Below, piece by piece: positions 34,600 through 45,818 of a stretch of 64,000 nucleotides of DNA (position 1 is its first letter; each line of letters opens with the position of its first letter). Under the pieces are notes generated by a model. It searched no databases and was not told where the DNA came from. It worked only from the letters and a program-made list of their open reading frames with translations. This DNA comes from Hypericum androsaemum. Taxonomy: Eukaryota > Streptophyta > Magnoliopsida > Malpighiales > Hypericaceae. A program made the position numbers and the translations under genes. The stretch covers positions 2,983,501 through 3,047,500 of the forward strand of contig OZ023187.1 in assembly GCA_963995505.1 (NCBI GenBank), given 5' to 3'.

Positions 34600-37500
34600 A
34601 ATTAATATCTGGATATTCTATGATGATCTTTATGGCCCATGTGCGGCCCATAAATCTGTGAGTCTGATCGGTCCCTCGTTATTGTAGTTGGACTTATTTT
34701 GCTTCCTGCTGGGCCATTTGTGCGCACCGACTCGATGAGAATAGAATTTCTTAAATCCATGTATCAAAAATTATTTATACACTAACTCGACTAATTCGAG
34801 TTTAAATTTATAAAATATCAAAGAAAATAAATTTTTAGTATCGACTTAAAATTTTATTATTGATGAATTTGTATTACTTAAACATAAATTTATGATTAAA
34901 TCAGAATATTTTGTAATGAATATAGCTAAGAGTAGTCAGTCTCATAGACACAAAAAAACTCTTCTCCATGGACACAAATGTCAAACTTGTCCTTCAATAT
35001 TTTCTAGATGTGTGAATTGAAAATAAAATAAATAAAACATGATGTAATTTGATTTTTCCTGCTCAATGTGATACCACTATTAAAACAAGGGATTGTGGGA
35101 TTGTATGGTATGACCCGATGAGGTCGTCGCGTATTTAAGTAGGAGTGAGTGTGATATAAAGATATGTTAAAAAAAATTAAGTGATTTGATTTAGACTATT
35201 TATATCGGTGACTCGTGTTGGACTCTAGAAATAGTCGGTCGGATCGCGGAGCGTTACAACTAATTTTCCAAAGTCACATCCGACACAAATTTTAATTAAT
35301 CGACACAGTAGTATATCATGTAGTTAAAAAAATAAAAGTATGGAAATTGTGTAATTGAGATCCATAAAATAATTGTCAAGATAAAATTAAACAAAATCGT
35401 CAATATTATTGACGTGTTTTACCAAACAAAATGTATCTAGTTCCTCCCAAAACCCTCTAATGAAAGTTGCGACTTTTGAATTGTAGTGATGAGTATATAA
35501 AAAACTTCTAACTTGGACACATATCGTTGTCTAGTAAAAAGAAATTAAAAAATCCATACTCTCTCCCACCCCACCCACCCTTCCTCCTCCCTCTCTTATT
35601 GGCTCCCCACCATCACCAAGCGACGACGTTTTTTTAACTACCAAAATATCCCGTCACTATACTGTAGCCAAAAACGAAAAAAGGCAAGAAAACGATGGCC
35701 GTCCTCTCCTTGCATTCTCATATCCGATCACTATTGTATCGTCTCATATAGATTTGACTCGAATATAAAATTTAAAAAATATCAAAAAAATTTAACAAAA
35801 ATTTAATATTACTATATTTAAAATTTTCAAATTGAAATATTTAAATTAAATTATTAAATTAGAACGATTTATTTATACCAGAATGCGTTACATTTTCATG
35901 CTGGGCCAGCTAATATGGTGGGGCCATAGAGACTTTATACTCAAACCTCCCATTTATCCCTGAAGTCCAGCTTAGCAACTAAAATATTCACTTTCTACCC
36001 AAAAAAAACTAAAATATTCACTGTTTATATTTTCTTTTATTGCTAAACGGAAATTCTTACGTCATCATCTGGTCTTTGTCCGTTGAAAATTACCGATTAC
36101 CCCAAAGCCTGTATTAATGACCCCGCATGGTCACGCTGGCAAACTGTCGTTGGCTCCTCGCGTCGCGCGTGTGTGCACCGCCCCGGGAATGTATGTATAA
36201 TGTAATTCATGTTTTCCACCCAAAAAAAAATGTAATTCATGTTTGAATTAGAAGAAATGATTTAGCAACGAGTTTAACGAATATATTTTAAGTTCGAATT
36301 ATTAAAAATATAATATTAAATATTTGTTTAACTTTTTTTGTCAATAACCAAAAAATATTAACTAACTCGAACATAAAATAATCAACATAATATTATGGCC
36401 ACGCTGGCACACTGTCCTCTGTTCCTTCCAAATTGAGACCTCTAAAACAATAATGCGTGTATATCCACGCTTGTTAATGAAGGAAATGGCCATGGATTAC
36501 AATTTAAATGAAAGAAATGAATAATTCATGGGGTCTGCAAAAGAATCTTCTCCTCATTGTGTATTCCACGACACTATTTGTCCCTGGTGTGGTTTTTTCC
36601 CAATAAATTTTGTCGCATTTAGGTTTAACAAGATCAGCGATCGTGAAAGTGCAAGTTCTCGTTCTAACTATTATAAATAAATTTTACTTTGAAAAAAATG
36701 AATAATTCAAAAAAAATGAAGGACATGAAATGACATTTAATTTGGAAATTGAAATCTATTATAATGAGAAATTTATGTTTTTACTTATTTAATCTAGACA
36801 ATTTAAATGTTGAAATCATCAATACAGACCACTTCTTAGATGAACTAATCCAAATTTGAAGATAACCAAACTATTAAGAACAAATATTAATATTTATTAA
36901 ACCACAACATCTAAATAACAATAGTATTTATTTAACAAGAAATAAAAAAATAAGCGAAAAGTGATTCCAATCTCCCTCACAACGCAAGTGGAGAATAATA
37001 ATAATAACACAATCCGATTGTCATATCTCATTTGTCCTAAAACATTGTAGAGAAAACCAACAACCATTTACATTAACCAGTGACATGGTAATAAACTACC
37101 AAAAAAAACTTAGATCAATTATTAATTATGTATTTTTAACTTAACTAATTATTTAATTTGAGCCATTAAAAATATGTCAATGTCAAATATTTATTAAAAA
37201 CTAATTATTTAATGCCTATCATTAAGGTACAGGGTTACAAAACAAGAATGGAAAATACATAGACACAGACCAGAAACACCGACTAGAAAACAAAACCCAT
37301 TCCGAGGTCAATATAATGGCACGGGTGGAAGCGATGGGCGGTCGAGAAGCTATGAAAACCAACGACCAATGCAGAATTCTGCCGAGATAAGCAACGACTA
37401 ACAACCACGATGTGACATCATAGACGAAACCTCGTGGACATTTGAATACATACGAGATGCACGCAAATGAGAGCCAAAGTCAGACAAGTCCAACCAAGAT

Positions 37501-37700
37501 AAAATTCTCTATAAAAAAAACCAAAATAAATTTCTCCACTTAAAAACGGGTTATAGAATTCCACTAAAAAAAATTAGAGGGAGAGAAAACAACAAAACCA
37601 GACATCACACAAACAGAGAGTGAGGGAGTGAGAGGGCCAACTCAGCATTCTACCACAGCTCAAACCCACACTCCCTCACTTCCTCGAGTGAGGAAGAAGA
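34600..37700. other. Gene-poor AT-rich interval upstream of the FLA gene
   Basis: No supported gene. It contains poly(A)/poly(T) runs and scattered short direct repeats. The proximal part (about 37500-37713) is the likely leader and promoter of the gene starting at 37714, with a purine-rich GAGAGAGTGAGGG-type stretch near 37610. Confidence 0.5.
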
Positions 37701-37713
37701 AAGGCATAATCCA

Positions 37714-38991
37714 ATGGCACCACCCCCAGCCCCAAGATCTCCCCAGAATTCCCAAATTGCCCCCACATCTCTATCCAAATTACTCCTCCTACCCCTCCTC
37801 TTCCTCGTCCTCCTTCCCCACTCCCAATCCCTAAACCTAACCGCCCTCCTAGCTCCCTACCCTGACCTCTCCGCTTTCTCCGCCCTCCTCGCCGCCGCCG
37901 CGCCCGACCTCATCCCGGACCTCGCCGACCGGTCCTCCCTCACGCTCCTAGCCGTCCCCAACCGCTACCTCGCCCCCTCCGTGGACTTCACGCGCCGTCT
38001 CTCCCCATCCGCCCTCGCCGACCTCCTCCGCTACCACGTCCTCCTCGAGTGCCTCTCCTGGCCGTCGCTCCTCCAGCTTCCCCCTTCCGGTGCCGTCGTC
38101 ACCACCCTCCTCCAGACCACCGGCCGCGCCCCCTCCAACTCCGGCGCCGTCAACCTCACCCGCGACCCCCTCTCCGGCGCCGTCTCGGCTAACTCCGGGA
38201 ACTCCAACGCCAGCATCCTCTCCCTCGTCGCCTCCGCGCCCGACAACTACACCGTCCTCGCGGTGAACGCGCTCCTTGTACCTTCCGGGCTCGGCCTCAT
38301 GGCCTCCGACGCCGGCGGTACCCCGCCGGCGGGGATCAACATCACCAGCGCCCTCTCCGGTGGCCACGACTTCAATGTCGCGGTGTCGATGCTCGCGGCC
38401 TCCGGCGTCGTGGAGGAGTTCGAGGCCGACGAGGGCGGAGCCGGGATCACGCTCTTCGTCCCCACCGACGAGGCGTTCTCCGATCTGCCACCCTCCGCCA
38501 GCTTCCAGTCTTTACCGGCCGACAGAAAAGCTGTCGTCCTCAAATTCCACGTGCTCCACGCTTACTACCCGCTCGGAACCCTAGAGAGGATCACCAACCC
38601 GGTGCAGCCCACATTAGCCACGGACGACATGGGCGCGGGGCGCTTCACGCTCAACATCTCCCGGGTCAACGGATCTGTCTGCGTTGACTCCGGCGTCGTC
38701 CAGGCCTCAATCACGCAGACCGTCTTCGACCAGAAACCGGTCGCCATATTTGGTGTGTCCAGGGTGCTCCTCCCCAAGGAGTACTTTGGCAAGGACGGGG
38801 CCGCCACTGACACGCCCTCCTCTACCGTCGTGGACAATGCCGGTGCTGCGGAGGCCCCCGACTCTGTTGCAGAGGCTGCTCCCGTCGGGTCTCCCGGGTT
38901 CCGGGAGGAGATGAAGTCCGGGGCCGGAGGTATAAGGAGGTTGGATCTTGGTGTGTCTTGTTGTATAGGGCTGTACTTCTTGTTGATATGA
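37714..38991 (+). CDS. FLA4: Fasciclin-like arabinogalactan protein, FLA4/SOS5-like
   Basis: Secreted, probably GPI-anchored cell-wall glycoprotein; the Arabidopsis relative FLA4/SOS5 works in wall integrity, root growth and salt response. Single exon, 425 residues. Signal peptide: hydrophobic core near 22-36 (LLLLPLLFLVLLP). Fasciclin domain 1 spans roughly 41-190 (SSLTLLAVPNRYLAP; LLRYHVLLE) and domain 2 roughly 208-355 (AGITLFVPTDEAFSDLP; AVVLKFHVLHAYYPLGTLE; FTLNISRVNGSVCVDSG; FGVSRVLLPKEYF). The long match ITNPVQPTLATDDMGAG is typical of the FLA4 clade. A Pro/Ala/Ser/Thr-rich tail and a final hydrophobic segment (CCIGLYFLLI) fit a GPI signal. Several N-glycosylation sites (NLT, NIT, NYT, NIS, NGS) are present. 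Codon third positions are very GC-rich compared with the flanks. Confidence 0.92.
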   Translation: MAPPPAPRSPQNSQIAPTSLSKLLLLPLLFLVLLPHSQSLNLTALLAPYPDLSAFSALLAAAAPDLIPDLADRSSLTLLAVPNRYLAPSVDFTRRLSPSALADLLRYHVLLECLSWPSLLQLPPSGAVVTTLLQTTGRAPSNSGAVNLTRDPLSGAVSANSGNSNASILSLVASAPDNYTVLAVNALLVPSGLGLMASDAGGTPPAGINITSALSGGHDFNVAVSMLAASGVVEEFEADEGGAGITLFVPTDEAFSDLPPSASFQSLPADRKAVVLKFHVLHAYYPLGTLERITNPVQPTLATDDMGAGRFTLNISRVNGSVCVDSGVVQASITQTVFDQKPVAIFGVSRVLLPKEYFGKDGAATDTPSSTVVDNAGAAEAPDSVAEAAPVGSPGFREEMKSGAGGIRRLDLGVSCCIGLYFLLI

Positions 38992-41880
38992 GATAAGATT
39001 CCTTCAATTTTTTCCACATTGTATGCTTCAAACTTTATTTTTGTCTTTTTTATTTTGTGCCCCGTAATTAATGATTTTTTTCGTCCCAATCTTCGTGCGA
39101 TGGTTTTTTCCTTCTGTAAAAATTGTGACTTGGTTTGCTTCTTGTTTCTGAGTTCCCACTTGTGGGAATCTCACATTGTGGGGGACAGGATAGGGATATG
39201 ATTGGATATAGCCAATAATTGAGATCAGGACAGCTCCAATGTTTGTTTCTTTGGTCCTCCAGTGTTTCTTCTTGCTTGCTGTTTCCTTTGTTCTTTCTCG
39301 TTGTAGAAATGCTATTCAATGAACTGAATGAAGGAGATGCATTTGCTCTCTTGTTTCGGCTATGCGGTTTTGCACTAATGAAAGCGATATCAACGGAGTG
39401 ATTATGCGATTTTGGTTAACCGGAAGCTCCAAGCATCTACAACCGTAAGTCTTCTCAATTCCTGAAGCGCAATTGGGTTAGAGTCGCTGTCTGCTAAATT
39501 TGACCTTTTTTCTTTTCGCTTTCCATTTTAGCCGTAGCATTGTCTTCATTTGTATTTTGATGTTTCACATTTGAGAATGAGAGCTTAGAAGGGTTCACTG
39601 TCCAACAACTCTGAATTGGGTTTATTAGGTCGGTTATAGTGATCTTGATGCGTTGTTATAGTTAATCTTATTATTTGTGACTGCTATATAATCTATGCCC
39701 GAGGAGGATTTAATATCTGAGATGACCATTTGGCTTGTAGCCTCTACTGTTTTTTTGTATCCTTCATGAGGATGTTCTTGTATAATCTGCACCAAGAAAG
39801 TACACCGAAAACTTCGGTCTCTCTGCTGATCTGTGCACACACATGCGTGTGTGTGTATATATATAGTTCTTCCTGAGATCTTTCTGTTTCAGATTGAGAT
39901 GAGAGCTGTGTGTGTATATATATAGTTCTTCCTGAGATCTTTCTGTTTCAGATTGAGATGAGAGCGCGACTTGTTGCTGTTGGTAGAGATCCACCTGATA
40001 CCTAATGCTTTTTGCTCGCGCAGCACATGGAATCAGGTTAAGACTTCATTTCAAATCATATCTGATGCTTTTCCCATCCAATATAGGTAGTGTCATCTAA
40101 GTACTAATGTGTCCATTCGTATGATAATTAAATTGTAGTTTTAGCATGCATAGTAGTTCCGCGAGGTAGAACCATTGTGATACTCAGCCGGGCACACCGC
40201 AACCCTTGGAATTACGGTGTTTAAGGTCGGACTCTGGATACACTTGCTTTAATGTCCAAATAGACTAGTGATCCGTAATCTACGACCACAATCTCTTTTG
40301 ATTCTCTCTCCCTGACTTGTTTCTGTTTGCAACAGTTTTGGGTGTCTCCTGTCTGGGGATAAATGCATCGTATGAAAATCGGAATATCTTATTCGAGCAG
40401 TGTCACGCCGCCAAGGTAATTTCATGTCAAAGTGGTCTTTATCATGCATGTGATTGAACAGGTCTTGATGTTCTTCGTTGTTAATAATAGCCTTGGCTAG
40501 TCATATTCAACTCATTCTTGAAGTCGGTACTATTGGAAGATGGAGACCTCAAGATGCAGTGACAAGTTCTGCTTGCAACTTCAAAAAGGTAAAATTTCAA
40601 CTGTTTTTGTTCTTCCAATGTGAAATGAAATGATCTGCCTCAGAAGAGCAATGGCAGCAGAGGATGTGTTAGTTTTTGGACCTTAATTTTCTGATATCTG
40701 TTCTGATGCTTGTTGATAACGAACTAGTACAGACTCGAGCATTGTCGGGATCAATATGAGTAAAGCTCTCCTAGCTGGTGTCAGCCAAGACACAAAATGG
40801 CATCATTAACTAGGAATTAATTCCAATGGCAAGAACACACTGCAGAAATTGGACCAATCTCCAACCCCAGAGCAAACACGAAGAGCCAGAGCAAGAACAT
40901 GTGGCTGGTGAAGAGTGGGGTCATATGTCCTCACTCAAATTTACATATTTAATTCCGATTTTTTTTTTCATGTATGAAGCTAATTTGGTCATTTGTTACC
41001 CCCTCTGAATTTGTTGTTTCACAATTTTTTACAATTGAATTAAAAAAATTAGCTTAATATTTTGTTACTTTATAATAAATATAGTGGTTGCATTATGCAT
41101 TTGTCGAGTATACAGCTATATGCCAAAAATGTGAATTTCAAATAATACACCAAAAACCAATATTTTCTTAGCTACGCCACTAGATGATGTACACATGAAC
41201 CCGAGGTCGACCTGAGACGAGCACTAGTAGCCGAAAGTAGTACCAACCTGTGCAACATATCGACCTGAGACGGTCACAACTCACAAGGGACTCGGAAAGT
41301 AGTACTATCTATGTAATCACGGACACCCGATAAACTAACTAATTTTATTTTTTTGGTGAAACGATAAACGTAAATTAACCACAATACTTTGAAAAGAAAC
41401 GAACCATATTTTGTTTCTAAAACGACGACGTTGAATCGTGTGCCAAAATTTTCCCGAAATTCCAATTGAAATAAGTAGCAAAATAAAATTAAATGCCAAT
41501 TGACATATATGAGCCCTCTCTGCTCAGTCCATAGATATAGAGGCCCGTTCTGGACGTCATGCCCAATTTATCTTCTTTTTAGAACCCATCTCTAGAATTT
41601 GCTAAAAAGTCTTTTTTTTGGTCGGGTAAGAAATTTGTTTTACTAAATTGAAAATTGTGATCCGAAATTATGTGGAAAATGGTGGAAGATTATAGAAGAG
41701 ATATCCCCTTCCAGCACCATCTATACTCTCTCGAACCCCATAATCCATGATTTACTTTACCCTTAAACATTAATTAAAGAGAAAAAGTGAAGCTTTAATG
41801 GACCCAAACCAGAATTGTCCTGATCCTACCAGAAGTCTCTGGCCTCTACTTCATCCCCTCTCCTTGCTTAGGCCTTAAGA
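38992..41880. other. Interval between the FLA4 and sHSP genes
   Basis: The first ~100 bp should be FLA4 3' untranslated region. I found no other convincing gene: all ORFs are short and lack motifs. It includes the 59-bp tandem duplication at 39848-39965. The last ~300 bp are the sHSP promoter. Confidence 0.5.
39848..39965. repeat. Perfect 59-bp tandem duplication
   Basis: Units 39848-39906 and 39907-39965 are identical. Each begins with a TG/TA microsatellite (TGTGTGTGTATATATATAG) and ends GATTGAGATGAGAGC. A slippage-type or unequal-exchange duplication seeded by the microsatellite is likely. Confidence 0.9.
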
Positions 41881-41881
41881 G

Positions 41882-41889
41882 TATAAATA
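41882..41889 (+). promoter_or_regulatory. TATA box of the sHSP gene
   Basis: TATAAATA lies about 95 bp upstream of the sHSP start codon, inside GAGTATAAATATAGAG. A transcription start near 41912-41920 is expected. Upstream GAA/TTC-type heat-shock modules are only loosely matched (for example TCTAGAA near 41590), so I do not annotate a heat-shock element. Confidence 0.6.
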
Positions 41890-41983
41890 TAGAGAGACCC
41901 TCTCACCAAGTTTCCCATCAACCTCTGAGCTTGTAATAACATACTCCATACTTCAAGTCGCTCATTTCCAAGATTTGACGACA

Positions 41984-42460
41984 ATGTCTCTGGTTCCCAG
42001 CTTCTTTGGTGGCCGAAGGACCAACGTGTTCGATCCCTTCTCCCTCGACCTGTGGGACCCTTTTGATGGCTTCTTCAACAACACGGTGGCCAACGTCCCT
42101 GCCTCTGCCCGGGAGACATCGGCCTTCGCGAACACGAGGATCGACTGGAAGGAGACCCCGGAAGCCCACGTGTTCAAGGCCGACCTCCCGGGGATGAAGA
42201 AGGAAGAGGTGAAGGTGGAAGTGGAGGACGGTAGGATCCTGCAGATAAGCGGGGAGAGGAGCAAGGAGCAGGAGGAGAAGACCGACACGTGGCACCGCGC
42301 GGAGAGGAGCAGCGGGAAGTTCCTGAGGAGGTTCAGGCTTCCGGAGAATGCCAAGATGGAGCAGGTCAAGGCCGCAATGGAGAACGGTGTGCTTACTGTG
42401 ACCGTCCCCAAGGAGGAAGTGAAGAAGCCCGAGGTCAAGGCCATTGACATCTCCGGCTAA
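41984..42460 (+). CDS. Class I small heat-shock protein (~18 kDa, cytosolic)
   Basis: ATP-independent holdase chaperone that forms large oligomers and binds unfolding proteins. Intronless, 158 residues from ATG at 41984; the in-frame TTG three codons earlier is not a likely start. The N-terminus [10 protein letters not shown] and [16 protein letters not shown] are class I hallmarks. The alpha-crystallin domain covers about 52-142: [20 protein letters not shown], then [19 protein letters not shown] and the GVLTVTVPK motif. The C-terminal I-x-I motif (AIDIS) docks onto a neighbouring subunit. TATA box and AATAAA are present. Expression is expected to be heat-induced from the family, not from a clear element here. 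Confidence 0.95.
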   Translation: MSLVPSFFGGRRTNVFDPFSLDLWDPFDGFFNNTVANVPASARETSAFANTRIDWKETPEAHVFKADLPGMKKEEVKVEVEDGRILQISGERSKEQEEKTDTWHRAERSSGKFLRRFRLPENAKMEQVKAAMENGVLTVTVPKEEVKKPEVKAIDISG

Positions 42461-42531
42461 TCGAGATCATCATCGTCGTCATCGTCATCAACATTCGGTC
42501 GGATCACTGCTTCCCTTGAGTACCCAAGTTG

Positions 42532-42537
42532 AATAAA
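42532..42537 (+). terminator. Poly(A) signal of the sHSP gene
   Basis: AATAAA lies about 72 nt after the sHSP stop codon. A second, AATAAAT-type signal occurs near 42619. Confidence 0.5.
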
Positions 42538-42639
42538 AAGTGTCTAAATCTTTAGTTTCTTTTCATGCGAGAATTGAGATGATGTATGATTCGAGTTGCA
42601 TCTTGTCGTATCCTATAATAAATATGTAATGAGGTTTCC

Positions 42640-43323
42640 AGTTTAACTAATAGCTGTGTCTTCTTTATCAAACATGGCGTGATATGGAACCACAAAGATC
42701 ACAGAATGAGACCCAGATAAGATACAAAGGTCTTTTACCATGGCTCCTCGATCATAAGAAGAGTACGAAAGCAATTATAAGCCAAAAGTAACGAAAACCA
42801 GACTACGGAAATTCAATAACAAGACGAAAACAACAACATTTACTCTTGAGGAATACCAATACCTTCTCTCGTACATGAACATGACGTTTATCAAGTGGAA
42901 TGCAGTGTGTTGACCGAATTTTGTATCAACAGCAGTGTAATCGGAAAAAAAATCATTATTGACACAACAGGCGTACAGCCGGTGGCATCGTCTTGTATAT
43001 GTAAATGTTAGTACAGGAAGTCGTATGATGCACCTTGGAGTTGCTTCAATATTCAACATGAACGGACTTTCCAGGCGTCGAGAGGCCTTTTCGGACCTAG
43101 AAACAAACTCCATAACATCCATGTCAAGATTATGAAGGGGACAGCTGTGGCAATAATTCCATCCCGGAATGAGTTCGTGTTGTCGTGGAGACCAATGCCG
43201 GAACACTGAAGCAGAACCATATCCAAGAACTTACCATGCTGCTTGCCTAGTCCATCACCAAGTAATTTGTTTACAAGAGATGGGACATTCGTTTCCGTTT
43301 CAGTTGTCATCAGAAAAACCTAC
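42640..43323. other. Convergent 3' region between sHSP and GONST3
   Basis: It should hold the GONST3 3' untranslated region, because the two genes converge. An 85-codon minus-strand ORF (43053-43310) starts 13 bp after the GONST3 stop, but it has no recognisable motif and I do not call it a gene. Confidence 0.5.
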
Positions 43324-44430
43324 TCATTGTGCTTGATGAGGCTCGCTATTCTCCTTCTCCTTCTGGTCTTGCAAATTGCTCTGCATTTCTATAAGCTTCT
43401 GCTGTTCTTCCTCGTTCTGCTCCGCTTGTACTTCTGGGGCAGCCTTTGGCTTTTTGCTAGTAGACTGCTGATACCAAACGCCACCAAACATGCAAATGAG
43501 AAGTCCCACCGTCCCAACGAATGTCGAATGCTTGTCCCAGACAATCAGATTGATTACAACTGTCAACAGCTTGTTCACCACACCGAGAACAGTAAATCCC
43601 GTAGCAGATATCGCCCTTCGGCAAGAAAATCCGAAGAACGAGATAGCCAACCCAAACAAGCAAGATAAACCAACAGGCAAAACCACGCCAAGAGTGTGCC
43701 AATCCGACTCATCAGAGATTTCGTGCTTGATCTTCTTTAATTCACCCATAATCAGCAGCTCCAGCGGAAAGAGGAGAAGAGCTTCGAGATTGTTGTACAG
43801 CACAAGGCCCCATGTGTTTAGACCAATGGTCATAACAACATGCTTAATATACACAAAGTCTACCGTCATGCTTAACAAGTAAGCAAGGGCCCAAACGTAC
43901 GCCGACACTGTGAACTGGTAATCTGTTAAGACGTAGAGCACACTGCCACCGAAGATAGTAGCGAGGGCGGACCATGTCTTCAGTGATGGCCATGGCTGGT
44001 GCAAGAAAAGGGTCTCTCCTATAGCAACAAAAATAGGGACAACCGAACGGAAGACAATGAAGGTATCAACATTAGCATGCAGTAAGAGCTCGCTGTTAGT
44101 AAAGAGTGAGAGGTAAAAGATCATCGCTGCTGGCAAGAACCGCCACATGGTCAGGAGGTCGAGCGGATCAGGCTCTACAAGTTTGAGCGAACCACATACG
44201 AGGACACCGGCAGCACTGGTGAAGTACTGTAACGCGGTCAGTGCCCCTGGATACGGAAATTTCATGATAGCCCACTTGTTAATGATGGATAGCAGGGAAG
44301 CTGAGAGACAGTATCCGGCCGCTATGCCATAAACAGAGCTCTGTTGCAGCAAACTTCTGATCCAAGATGCTGATGTTCCCGAGCTTCTCTGGCTCTCCGC
44401 AACTTCGGGATTCTCCTCATCATTAGACAT
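43324..44430 (-). CDS. GONST3: GONST3-like nucleotide-sugar transporter
   Basis: Golgi membrane transporter of the NST/TPT family; the Arabidopsis homologue is GONST3, and GDP-sugar is the expected substrate by family. Single coding exon, 368 residues. A hydrophilic N-terminus is followed by about ten membrane spans: SVYGIAAGYCLSASLLSIIN, then YPGALTALQYFTSAAGVLV, FLPAAMIFYLSLFTNSELLL and others. The conserved HANVDTFIVFRS and WGLVLYNNLEALLLFP segments are present. The late motif RRAISATGFTVLGVVNK holds the GxxNK-type nucleotide-sugar motif. The C-tail is Lys/Glu/Gln-rich and cytosolic-looking. TTTCAG directly precedes the ATG (44431-44436), so a leader intron ends exactly at the start codon. 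Confidence 0.93.
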   Translation of the reverse strand: MSNDEENPEVAESQRSSGTSASWIRSLLQQSSVYGIAAGYCLSASLLSIINKWAIMKFPYPGALTALQYFTSAAGVLVCGSLKLVEPDPLDLLTMWRFLPAAMIFYLSLFTNSELLLHANVDTFIVFRSVVPIFVAIGETLFLHQPWPSLKTWSALATIFGGSVLYVLTDYQFTVSAYVWALAYLLSMTVDFVYIKHVVMTIGLNTWGLVLYNNLEALLLFPLELLIMGELKKIKHEISDESDWHTLGVVLPVGLSCLFGLAISFFGFSCRRAISATGFTVLGVVNKLLTVVINLIVWDKHSTFVGTVGLLICMFGGVWYQQSTSKKPKAAPEVQAEQNEEEQQKLIEMQSNLQDQKEKENSEPHQAQ

Positions 44431-45120
44431 CTGAAAGAGAAAAGTGGTTTAGCTAGTCAGTTATAAAGTAACAGACAGATACAACGGAAGATCCAATTCG
44501 TTAAATTTCCCGGTCTCTTTGGCATTGTAAAAATAACTGCTTCCAATCTCATATCAATAACTCCTATGAAAACCGAATCCGAATCCGAATCCGAAACCGA
44601 ATTGCTAATCGTCCTTGTTAACACGCTTAGCACCGAAAATCGCATTCCTAATCACTATGGGAATTCACCGGAAAACAATTTCATCTCCACAAGACCAAAT
44701 CCCAAACACATTGGCTTAAAACCCCTTAGGTTACGCCAAAAGGAATTCATAGTCTTGGAAAAAGACACCAAATACATTTAAAAGCGGAAAAAAAATACGC
44801 GAAGAGAAAGGGAAAACCTACAAAAATAGGAATTATATAAACAGAGGAACAGAATCGAAGCAAAAGAAAATATCTACAGTTTGTGTTCAGTTTCTCAGTT
44901 ACATATCAAAGGTAAGTTTGGGGAAAAGACTAACTTGCCTTTGGATCTGGAAGCGAGGGCACAAGCTTGTACGGATAGTCGGTGAGGTTCTAGAGGAGAG
45001 GGAAAGAAGGGGAATCGGAAGAAGAAGAGCACGGGTTGGAGGTGGGCTTGGGCCTCGTCTTGCTCAAAGAACTTCTTGGATTGGGCTTTTTTTAAATTTT
45101 GTGCGTATAATTTTATGGCG
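44431..45120 (-). promoter_or_regulatory. GONST3 leader intron and promoter, homologous to the DUF674 leaders
   Basis: The leader intron runs from the acceptor at 44431 to a donor near 44934, followed upstream by a leader exon and a GC-richer promoter (to about 45070). The intron contains ATTCACCGGAAAA, CCAAACACATTGGCTTAA and AGGAATTCATAG. These recur in the leaders of the DUF674 genes at 49860-49980, 46660-46760 and 61130-61230. The leader exon (GCGAGGGC next to TGCCTTTGGA) recurs at 46950-46985 and 59138-59165. GONST3 and DUF674 are unrelated proteins, so their 5' ends share ancestry independently of the coding parts. Confidence 0.7.
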
Positions 45121-45129
45121 GTCATTTCG

Positions 45130-45600
45130 TACGAAGTGAAAGTATTTGATTATAAAATTATTACTTGATAAAATCGTAATTCTTAGAAATAAGAAAGTTA
45201 TATTTGTGGAGTAGAGAAATATGAAAGTTATATAAAGATCAAGATTAAATGATCGTAATAGACATATAATGGTCCGGTGGAGTAGAGAAAAAGTTCGAAA
45301 TTCAATTTGAGAAAGGAAGCGCGAGTCAAATGGATTCAATTTCATAAATGTTTGTCTTCTAAAAAAAAACTCCATAAATATTTGAGACAAGAGTTGTGAA
45401 TACGAAGTGAAAATATTTGTTATAAAATTGTCACTCGATAAAATCATAATCATTAGAAATACCAAAGTTATATTTGTGGAGCAATGATCATAATAAACAT
45501 ATAATGGTCTGGTGGAGTAGAAAAAAAGTTCAGAATTCAATCTGAGAAGGCAAGCGTGAGTTAAAAGAACTTCAACTTCATAAATGTTTGAGACAAGAGC
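45130..45600. repeat. Diverged direct repeat upstream of GONST3
   Basis: Blocks beginning ACGAAGTGAAAGTATTTG (about 45130) and ACGAAGTGAAAATATTTG (about 45402) share the following sequence, including TTAGAAATA(A/C)(G/C)AAAGTTATA and ATAATGGTC(C/T)GGTGGAGTAG. Related sequence is at 47240-47400 and 48700-48800, so this is intergenic DNA of the duplicated cluster. Confidence 0.65.
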
Positions 45601-45818
45601 TATGACGACAACATCGAAACACACAATCACTCCCGTTCATTCTAAAATCATATTTAAATGTTCACATCTAATAGATTAGTAAATTCTCTACGCTAAATCA
45701 AGTTCTAACCACTTAACACTAACAATACGGTAATATCTAGTAGAACGGCTAACACCAAACGTGCGAGCGCCCGAACCCGAATGCATCTTCTTCGGCTAAT
45801 GGTGAAATTCTGCAGTAG

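Noticed and set aside
37948..38367. 139-codon antisense ORF over the FLA4 gene
   Set aside because: A by-product of high third-position GC; no motif, and the sense strand codes a known protein.
43053..43310. 85-codon ORF just after GONST3 on the same strand
   Set aside because: No homology recognised; best explained as the GONST3 3' untranslated region.
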